From assembly GCA_022605955.1 (NCBI GenBank), contig JAKCOZ010000058.1:3162001-3226000 (forward strand): a DNA stretch of 64,000 nucleotides. Direction: 5' to 3'. Shown piece by piece: positions 56,066 through 64,000 of the stretch (its first letter is position 1; each line of letters opens with the position of its first letter). Position numbers and translations under genes: made by a program. The notes beneath the pieces were generated by a model, which saw only the letters and a program-made list of their open reading frames with translations, was not told where the DNA came from and ran no database searches. The DNA is from Rallus limicola (lineage: Eukaryota > Chordata > Aves > Gruiformes > Rallidae).

Positions 56066-56390
56066 CCAGTCGAGTAATGCGAAGTCCTCCCTCCCTTCTT
56101 AGCAGGCTTAAGTCATGGTTTTGCTACCTCCCTCCCCCACCCATGTGTCATGAGGGGGATGGAGGTTTCAGTTTTCCTTGTTACCTGGGGAGGTGACGAG
56201 GCAGGGCATTCCTCTTGCCATGCTCCAGCGTGGGGTCCCAAACACGGGAGGCAGTCCTCCATGAACTTTTCCAGTAGGAGACCTTTCCAACAGGGCTTCA
56301 AATCATAGAATGTCTCTCAGGCCCAGGCTGCACCTTACAACACCCCCAGCAAACCTGCAGAGAGGCTTTAAGGGTCACAACACCCTGATA

Positions 56391-57960
56391 CATGGTATGG
56401 GTGATACCACAGGTCACCGGGAGTTCTACTCCCACATCATCAGGTCCACTTGAAACCCTTGAGAGGAGTTAGGAATCAGCACATCATTCATCAGCTAGCT
56501 GAGAACCGTTTTTCCACAAGAGAGCTCATCATGGCAAGCAACCCACACAAAATACAATTAAACAATGTCACTACTAGACAGATTAAAACTGCAGCTCAAC
56601 AGAGGAACTCGCTGGTACTAAGCAATTTCATAAAATAAGTCTGCTCTGGCAGAGGTTCTCTGGAAGGGATCAGTGGTGATCCAAACGCTAGGACCTCACA
56701 AATTTCTTGGGCAAAATCCTGGCTCTATTAGAGCCAATGGCAAAACTCCCAGGCCCTTCTGCAGAGCCAGAATTTTCATTTCTCAAGCCAGCTGCAACAC
56801 ACAGCTCTGGGCAACCTCCCCACCTATAAAGAGGGCCACTGACCACTGCTCTTGGAGATGCTGTGGAGGATTCACAGATGTACAGAAAAGGGCAACATCA
56901 AACAGCATGATTTAGCAAACTGTCTGCTTCAGCAACTCACCATCAGGGAAACACTCCACTGATAGAAACATCAGGCTTGCAGGGTTAATCTCTTGTCCTG
57001 TGGAGGCTTGGTAGAACTAACTTCTGTATAAATTGCACAGAAGACCAGCTCAAGCTCCAGTGCCATCCCCTCTCTCAAGACTGCAAGATCACTCTTTTCA
57101 CTAGTTGGGTATTTTGAGGACTGTATTCAGATGGTGTGTAACAATCTCACCTGCATCAAACGTCAGCTCTGTTCTGAGTGCAAAGCGTGCGTGTCAACAG
57201 TTGCCTTCACAAGGCTGAGATTAACCAACATGATGCTACACAAATGCACATATTAACTATGGAGAACACACTAATTTCTGTAACATTAATTCCAGGGTGG
57301 TTTTGCAAGTAAGTTTTATGGCGACACAAAGAGAGGCTCCTTGGTAGGTGGCATGTTAGGTTTTTAAAATAAATCCTCCCATGTAAATGTATTTTTGCAT
57401 AAGAGCAAGAAACCTGGAAATTAAAAGTTATTTATACAGATGAAAAAAATTAAAAACTCGTTTCAAGAAAACACTCTCTTTTGTTGCCCTGCAGCTTCAA
57501 CTGCCAAGTAATTACTCATTTTTTGCATTTCTTTTCATCTCATATAACGATAGTCCGGCACACAGCCCCTGACCAACATTCTTCATTCACCTCAGGGGAA
57601 TCCTGGAACCGACACTGTTGCATTCACATCAGAGAAATAAACACACCTGGAAGTCCATCTCCTACCCCACCATGCACTTAGGCAAGCACCTGAAATTATC
57701 AATCTCTATACAGCCTACAGAGAGGATCCCAGCATTTTCACCAGACTGCTGCATCAAGGGAAAATCTGCAATCTGTTCAGACCCTTCGGAGTAACCAGTG
57801 TATACTCTGCAATTCCAACAGACACCTCCCTCTACACAGTTGGTCTGCACCAAATAGGGAAGAGGAGGTTCTGCTCGGAATCCAGCAACGTGTGTGCAAC
57901 CAATGAACAATTAAACTGAGTAGTAAAAAGCAGATGACAGGGAAACACAGAACCAAAGCA
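56391..57960. other. Sequence downstream of IPO8 without supported features
   Basis: No exon or repeat family was recognised. It may include distal IPO8 3' UTR if the gene uses a poly(A) site beyond the one noted at 57961. Confidence 0.35.
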
Positions 57961-57966
57961 TTTAAT
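57961..57966 (-). terminator. IPO8: Candidate IPO8 poly(A) signal (ATTAAA)
   Basis: TTTAAT on the plus strand is ATTAAA on the minus strand, 87 nt after the IPO8 stop. It is a common variant signal, but IPO8 may use a more distal site, so this is tentative. Confidence 0.3.
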
Positions 57967-58052
57967 TACCCTCCCCTGTCACTCAGGAGTCATGATGCTT
58001 TCAAGAAAATGTAATGATGAGACCCTTCCCATTGACCACTGCAGTTGATCCT

Positions 58053-58150
58053 TCAGTTGCCACCAGGAGTACTTCCAGCAAAGTTAAATGCTGTGATCAG
58101 TCCTTTGTTGTCAAATGTGTAGCCATTTGGCTGTTCTATTGTCTTAGTCT
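58053..58150 (-). CDS. IPO8: IPO8 terminal coding exon
   Basis: Acceptor GATTTCCAG on the minus strand, then [17 protein letters not shown] and the terminal stretch ending STPGGN with TGA. It is 98 nt including the stop. Confidence 0.92.
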
Positions 58151-61100
58151 CTGGAAATCAAAGAAGGGAAAGGCTATGAAAAACAGCCTGTAGAGAATGC
58201 TTTTGTCAGAGACAATACAGCTCAGCTAAGAATGCAAAGTTGTGGCAAAAAAACAAGAAGAAAATGGCATGCCCTAAATGCAGTGACAGTAATCAATTAC
58301 ACTCAGGTTTTCTCTAAATGCATAAATGCACACACCTCTACAAGGCAGCTGAGAAATTCATCCTCTACACTACCAGCCGACGTTACGCTGTTCCGCAGGC
58401 TTTCTGATTAAATCTGAATTTTCCACATGGCAAGCTTTCTAAACATCTACGACACTGGCTGTGAAGGCAATGTTTGCGACTTAAAAGTTACAAAACTGTT
58501 ACACACATCATAATCTATAGTAATCTCCACAAAATGCCTGTCTGACAGGTAGGCATTGCTTTAATTTGCCCTTCACTTCAAATGTCACGATTGTGCAAAG
58601 CTAGTTCAGATCCTGTTCAAACAGCAGCACATGCCAATGAGAAGGCAATTAATGAGAAACAAGAGTAAGCTTCCTGACTATCACACAGTTCCAGGCAAGG
58701 GATAATAGAAGTGCAATGCCTCTCAGGAAATGTTAATTAGCAGAGATTTACTCTCTCTGCTATCAGAGTAGATGCAGTTCCAACATCCTTGCAACAGATC
58801 AAATAGCCCCAGAGAAGTGACTGACCTGCAGCATTTCGCCGGTGTTCTGCTAATGTATAAATTTCCTGCAGCTGTTTCTTCTGATCCTCACTCAAGGGTG
58901 CTGTCAGCGAGTGGTACCAGGCTGCATCTCGGCTCTGCACCGCTGTCAGAGCAGGAATGGATAAAAACTGATTATCTGGTTAGGCTGCAAGTTAGTATCA
59001 GAAGAACAAAATAAAATACACTGAATCCCAGGCTAGTTTTTGACCTGAATTTGCACTGCAAAATGGGTTCAGTATTCCTGACAGTTTTCTTAGTGCAGAA
59101 TCCCCACCGTAACAGCCAATCCATTTTCTAGAACTTAAATATATACCCTGCTTCCTGAAACACAAAGTTATCCATGTGGACAATATTAATGGACAACGAT
59201 AAAGCAAATCTTTTTTTTTTAAACTTCTTTGAAAGCTAAAAGTAACAGGATTAGTCAAACAGGAAAAGGAGAAAACAATTTCTCCATTATGATTTTAAAA
59301 TCTAGAAAGTGAATATTTTTATATATAGGAGTCCCTCTAGTGACTGAGTCCCACTTATTCAGGCTGTGATGGAAAAGTTCTGAAAGACAACATGAGGAGA
59401 ATTAATCTCTGGCTGGACTTGGTACCACTTCCTTTTTGCAGTACTTGTAAACCAAAAGTAACATTAAAAAGCAATATTGCATTTTCCAGTCTCAATAGTC
59501 TGAATTACTTCTCATAAAAAAGAAACTTTTTTCCTCAGTGATGACCATAAACATCTCCAAACTATTTAATCATGTTGCATCATTCTGCCAACTAGCAAAC
59601 ACATACCTAAAAGTGCTTGTGTAAAAAACTGGTATTCTTCAACACCATTTTCAAGGTCAAGAGGTGTCCTGAACCCTTCAAGAGCAGTCTCTTCCAATGC
59701 ATCTTCATCCCAGTCATCATCATCATCATCTTCCTCTCCACCTCCACCACCACGGTTTTCTTGCATTGCCTGGCTAACTTCATTTGTCTCCTCCTCATCA
59801 CTTGGTATCTCTTCTGCAAAAGCATTGGTGCGTTTTGTAAAACAAAGTCTTAAAAGCATAAGGAAACAATGACTTATGAATGATGAAGAATTAATAAATG
59901 TAGGTTTTGACTGGAAAGGGGACTCTCAGTTAACATCCTTCCCCCCAAAATCATAGAATTGTGAAAAATTAAGCTGCTACATGCTTCCTTTAGAAACAAA
60001 AGTTAAGCTTTTGTTTCTAAGCACGCCTGGGGAATGTGAAACTGGCATCATTTTTCTTTTTTTCATTTATGCAGTCACTGTGAAACTACAGAACCTAAAG
60101 ACTTTGAGGAAATGTGTCTCTGACAGACTGCTCTGTCACTGTGCTTTTTACATTACAGAGACTTGCATAGCTTTCACAAACTGTCACAAAACAACCAGAA
60201 AACCAGATGTAGACCAAATGTCTTCCTGCTGCTCTGCAGAGCGCTCCTTTATTCGAATCATTGAAACAGCATCTTTCACTTAGCTTTACCTTCCATTCCC
60301 CTTCAGAAACAACTATTACATCCTGAATCAAATGCAACTCCAACATGCAGCTCTCAACACTGCTATTTCTGGCTTATAATCAAGTTGAAAAATGTCCCAT
60401 CCAATTCCAAACTTTCAGCTCTTTCTGACTGTATCCGCAACAGGGAGAGACTGAATCACAGGACAGAGATTTGACAATTACTGTGCTGTTTCCATAATGT
60501 ATTCCTATGCATGAAAAATAATTCTGTCATTCTGTTACAGAACAATCCTCTATGGAATTTGAGTGAATTACATAATCTGCTTACATCCAATCTAGTTTTC
60601 AGATTCAAATCATCTATCTCCTGTCGCATGGCAAATACAATCTGCCTGCACTGCTGTGTTAAATTCAGTCTCCCCAGTTCCCTCCACAAGGTATTCTTTG
60701 ATCTTTGTTCTCTTCTGGCAGGCACAACAAAAGAGAGGTCTGTCTGCTCCAGGAACCTCAGTTGTCTCAAATCCCACTTTACAAATCACTTTCCATTTGG
60801 ACAAAGAAGATGCGCTAGGAGTTCCTTCAAAGTTCACAAGAACAGGTCTTTCAAATGGTTGGGTACTAGAAACAGCTTCTTTCCAGGAATCAAGAGTATA
60901 ACCAGAGCAGGCCTGGCAAACTCCTGCTGCCTATGGGAGATGACGGAGTACATTCACAACCCAGAAGAGTGGCCTTGCAAGTTTTATTGTTACTCCTAAA
61001 CCAATACTACCCTTTCACAAAGTGTCATCTGTTACACACTGAAACGTTTTGATTACATTTTGGGAGGAAAAATAAATTCCTAAGATGCTCTTTCAAGCAC

Positions 61101-61404
61101 CCAGCAAGTTTAGCTATTTTCAGCAGACTAATGAGTCTTAAAAATGAACTGCAATTTCTTACCCCCTTTAAATTAAATCCAGACAAAATCCACAATGTGA
61201 AAAGGGGAGATTTTACCATTATCTTCTGCAACGTGTTTTTCATCTTTAGCATGACCCTCATATTCTGTGAGTTCTCTTAAGCCCAAGAAGAGGAGGAGGA
61301 TTGATGGGACGATCTGGGCAGCCACAGCATCTACTGCAGGTGGTCGGTTCTGCAAGTCCATTAGGATGCTCAGTCCTATTATGCACATCTTTCTGTCATG
61401 GAGT
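58053..61404 (-). CDS. IPO8: Importin-8, last five coding exons (partial)
   Basis: C-terminal 202 residues or so of importin-8, a karyopherin-beta family receptor that carries cargo through nuclear pores under Ran control. Exons in coding order: 61217-61404, 59607-59813, 58826-58942, 58053-58150. A further upstream part of the gene lies beyond 64000. Phases agree at each junction. Telling sequence: [14 protein letters not shown], then an acidic segment ([20 protein letters not shown]), [28 protein letters not shown] and the end [16 protein letters not shown] followed by TGA at 58053-58055. The tyrosine/phenylalanine pattern and QSRDAAWY separate IPO8 from IPO7. The four exons named are the certain ones. 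No fifth exon could be placed between 61405 and 64000. Confidence 0.93.
58826..58942 (-). CDS. IPO8: IPO8 penultimate coding exon
   Basis: 117 nt with acceptor GCTCTGACAG and donor GTCAGT. It encodes [20 protein letters not shown] and the helix [16 protein letters not shown]. Confidence 0.92.
59607..59813 (-). CDS. IPO8: IPO8 acidic-region exon
   Basis: 207 nt with acceptor TTTTGCAG and donor GTATGT. It contains the acidic loop [12 protein letters not shown], a short glycine run (NRGGGGGEE), six aspartates and then [17 protein letters not shown]. The acidic loop is the usual Ran- or cargo-related segment of IPO7/IPO8. Confidence 0.93.
   Translation of the reverse strand, partial: KRYQVMRRRQMKLARQCKKTVVVEVERKMMMMMTGMKMHWKRLLLKGSGHLLTLKMVLKNTSFLHKHF
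61217..61404 (-). CDS. IPO8: IPO8 exon with HEAT-repeat end
   Basis: 188 nt with acceptor TTGTTTCAG and donor GTAAAA. It encodes [40 protein letters not shown] and the start of the acidic loop (HVAEDN). Confidence 0.93.
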
Positions 61405-62205
61405 CTGAAACAACACACTTGTTAGACAACAAACAGATTTTCAAGGATACATAGAGAGCATTCAAGTCCTAGGGCTTGACCTAGCAGAAACAATGTCACA
61501 GACAGCACATTTAAAGTCTACATTTCATGTTCCTTAATTCCAAACACACATTCCCACTGGAAAGTCCAGTAACAATTAAACACCTTTCAAGCACTGGCCA
61601 AATTCCTGGAACAACTGTTTCTGATTACCAAATGCAAAGTCTGTAATGCTAAATAAACACCGTTTAATAATTATGAGGAATATCTTGTCTTTAATAAAGC
61701 ATTTTATACAGATCATCATCATTAAATAGGATGGAAAATTAATTTGCCTTGGCTTTGACAGCAGTACAGTTGCAAGGATTGACATTAGTAAAAAGACTTA
61801 GTGAAGAGTAACGATAAGCAGGAATGCACTCAACTGCAGGGTAATTTTATGGAGTGCCACAGGGCTAGCTGTATTTATAAGTCCATCAGAATGGCAGTAT
61901 TATACATCCAATTTCTGACACTAATTTGAGACACACTGATAATTCCAGTGAAAGCAGGGAAATACCAAGAAGTAGTAGTACACTCCAACAGGGAGCTTGC
62001 AAATGAGTAGGCCTCCAATGAGTAGACCTCCAATAAAACAAGAAGTGATAGATAACTGAAGGGAAAGAAAATAATTTAATCAATAGCAGAAAGATTTTTA
62101 TGTGATCATAGTCAGACAGCTAGGTAAAAGCCTATGCTCTTAAAAATAAGAACTGATTTTCACTTCCAGGAGTAGAAGTCATTTGCAAGCAAGCCAAGGA
62201 AAAAT
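61405..62205. other. IPO8 intron sequence
   Basis: No further IPO8 exon or repeat family was recognised in this intron segment. Confidence 0.4.
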
Positions 62206-62604
62206 TGTCTCTGCCTTGTGGTGCTCAGCCCCAGGCAGCGGCTGCACACCACGTGCTGCTCTCTCCCCCCTCCACCCCAGGAGAAAAACAGACAGAGCCC
62301 TCGAAGATTGGGATAAGGACAGGTTACTGACAACACTGTGAAAGGGGAACAACAGCTGAGGCACCTGGCAGAATTCACCTGGTGATAACACAGAGCACTT
62401 TACCCTGTCACCTCACTGACATGACGGCCTACCTCCCAAGCACTCCCAAGCACGCTCAAGACTGTCCAAAGCCCCATAGGAGCGCCCCTCCCCAACCAGT
62501 CTCTTTCACAGGTGTGTGATGTCAGGAAAACAGCCCTGGCTGACGCAGATCACCTATGCTGGCTGCTTGTGAAGGGTAACTCTGGCCTGTCTAGAACCAG
62601 GACA
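62206..62604 (-). mobile_element. ERVL-type LTR, diverged, in an IPO8 intron
   Basis: On the plus strand it starts TGTCTCTGCCTTGTGGTGCT and ends CTGTCTAGAACCAGGACA, the reverse complement of an LTR that begins TGTCCTGGTT. The central GGGATAAGGACAGGTTACTG corresponds to the R/U5 region of the family. The flanks do not match, so no target duplication is visible. It is diverged from family A. Confidence 0.7.
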
Positions 62605-64000
62605 TGCCTCTACTGATACTCTTTGGACCATCTCCTTTACTGGTAGTAAAAGAGTATTCAACTTTTCTATAAGGTTATGGTATTTTTACTATTATAGGCT
62701 TCAGAGGAGCTTGTTTTGCGCTATTGAATTCCATGCTTACAGCTTCTGTGCAAGCCTTCTGCAGGGCAAGAGGTTTCAGTAAGACCTACAGAAACCAAGC
62801 AGACCTCCTGCAGACTCTCAGTAGCTATTTCCATTACTGAATCAGTTTTACTTTAGAATGAAGAGGATACAAGTTGAGAGAGAAGAAACGAATTAAGATG
62901 TGCATCACTCACTGCAATAAGGCTTACAGGGGAAGAGACAGCTCAATCCACCACTTAAAAATTTGCTATAGAAATACAATGTTTAAAGTGCATACACTTT
63001 CTTTACCAAAGATCCCTTCTAACATGCTACTGAACTACAGTATTCTTTAAGTAATACAAGCAACCATGTATTCAGCTTTCTGAGCTTTTACATGTGCTTA
63101 AACAAGGCTGCTGATCAGGAGGGATTTCATTATACCTCCTGTGTTGTTAGTCCTGTCAGGGCATAGTGAAATGTTTCCATTCTCAGAGTAGCTGACAACA
63201 ACAATAAATTATATAAGACCATGCGCAACATTACAGTCACAGAAGATCTTCCAAGAAAAACAAAGTCAACTAGCATATCACATGACATGCTTTGTCATGT
63301 TGGGTTTGGCTGCTCCATTACATGTGTTGAAAAATGAACCAACATGCAAGTAGGCAAAGAGTGTCATTCCATCAGTGCTAACTGCAATACTTTCTTTTCT
63401 GAAGGAATGGGGCACAAAAGAGGCCATACCTACCAACCAACCAAGGAAACTGAGTCAGGGAAACAAGGTCTGCTTTCATTAAAAAAAATGAAATCCCCTT
63501 ACCCCTCTCAGTTTATTATCTATATTGAAAAGAAGGTCAGGACCTTTTGCTCTCATACCAACACTGTGAAGACCAAAATCCAAGCTAAAGATGATACAAC
63601 CTATGAATAAAGCATAGCTTTTGGGGAGAGTTTTCCTTACTGCAAGTACAAAAGGGAAGAACTTTCTCTGCCAGCACCTCCATCCAAGTTTGGCCTCTGT
63701 AAACTATTCACAAAACTTCTACCCTGCATTTTGACACAGGTAAGCCATGAAATTTCTTCAAGAGCCAAAACTATCATGAAGCAATTTCAGTGTACGTGCA
63801 CTAGAGTAGTTAAGGACACATGGAACTACCTTTTTCAAGACATTTGAAAAAGCTACTGTTACACAGCACAATCTGCAAAATGCAACACAGGAAAAAGTAA
63901 AAATACAAAATCATCTTAGTAGTTAGTGGTTTAGCTTCATGCTAGATTATCTTTCCTGGACAGCAAATGAAAGCGCAAGAACCAAGCACCGCTGTTGTCA
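62605..64000. other. Right end of the window, presumed IPO8 intron
   Basis: I see no exon. The small frames present have no resemblance to importin-8 or other known proteins. Confidence 0.4.

Larger units (their letters stand above)
48827..56390. mobile_element. LTR family B copy split by provirus B
   Basis: The left part 48827-49059 starts TGTGGTGGTTTGACCCTGGC and ends CACCCAGTGACACCAGTC. The right part starts at 56066 with CCAGTCGAGTAATGCGAAG, continues with CCTCCCTCCCTTCTTAGCAG, and fades near 56390. The two parts join to a continuous family B LTR once provirus B and one copy of CCAGTC are removed. The older LTR was therefore the insertion target. Confidence 0.75.

Noticed and set aside
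59617..59853. Plus-strand frame opposite the IPO8 acidic exon
   Set aside because: It is the antisense shadow of the IPO8 exon.
60456..60999. Overlapping frames on both strands in an IPO8 intron, including a Cys-rich one
   Set aside because: They match no importin-8 exon or other protein I recognise, lack convincing splice sites, and overlap each other.

Overview
The window is vertebrate nuclear DNA, almost certainly from a bird. It carries many fragments of CR1 LINEs (several end in the typical octamer tail of the ATTCTATG type), avian ERVL-type LTRs and one class II endogenous retrovirus. There are three intron-containing host genes. No species can be assigned from sequence alone.

Layout. 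(1) 1491-25814, plus strand: a complete 16-exon gene for a type I membrane receptor of the CD163/WC1 scavenger-receptor cysteine-rich (SRCR) family. It has a signal peptide, eight SRCR domains (one exon each, all phase 1-1), a short linker exon, a stalk exon, a transmembrane exon and four cytoplasmic exons with three tyrosine motifs. The exons I place add up to 3246 nt, or 1081 codons plus stop, with no frame conflict. Its introns hold CR1 copies, LTR fragments and a 592-bp inverted-repeat element. (2) 27036-33884, plus strand: an ERVL-like provirus with LTRs on both sides, an unusual membrane-protein reading frame ahead of gag, gag, protease, and a pol frame interrupted only by three TGA codons. 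(3) 37785-42037, plus strand: a compact, GC-rich 14-exon gene for a PH plus RhoGAP protein of the ARHGAP20/TAGAP type (492 codons plus stop). (4) 43462-44384: a solo LTR and LTR debris. (5) 49060-56065, minus strand: a young class II provirus with two 364-bp LTRs that read as identical and a 6-bp target duplication, inserted into an older LTR. It has gag, pro with a dUTPase domain, pol with one in-frame TAG, and an env with a short surface subunit. (6) 58053-61404, minus strand: the last five coding exons of importin-8 (IPO8), with the rest of the gene beyond the right edge.

The host genes do not form a pathway. The receptor and the RhoGAP are both of types found in leukocytes, and IPO8 is a housekeeping nuclear import receptor. 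The most interesting points are the WC1-like signalling tail on a CD163-like ectodomain, the SRCR domain that has lost both partners of one canonical disulfide, the small membrane-protein frame in line with gag in the ERVL provirus, and the recent mosaic provirus (tRNA-Trp primer site and alpharetrovirus-like env with a betaretrovirus-like gag-pro-pol plan) next to IPO8. Splice sites were placed by eye from GT/AG and reading-frame continuity, so single exon edges may be off by a few bases.
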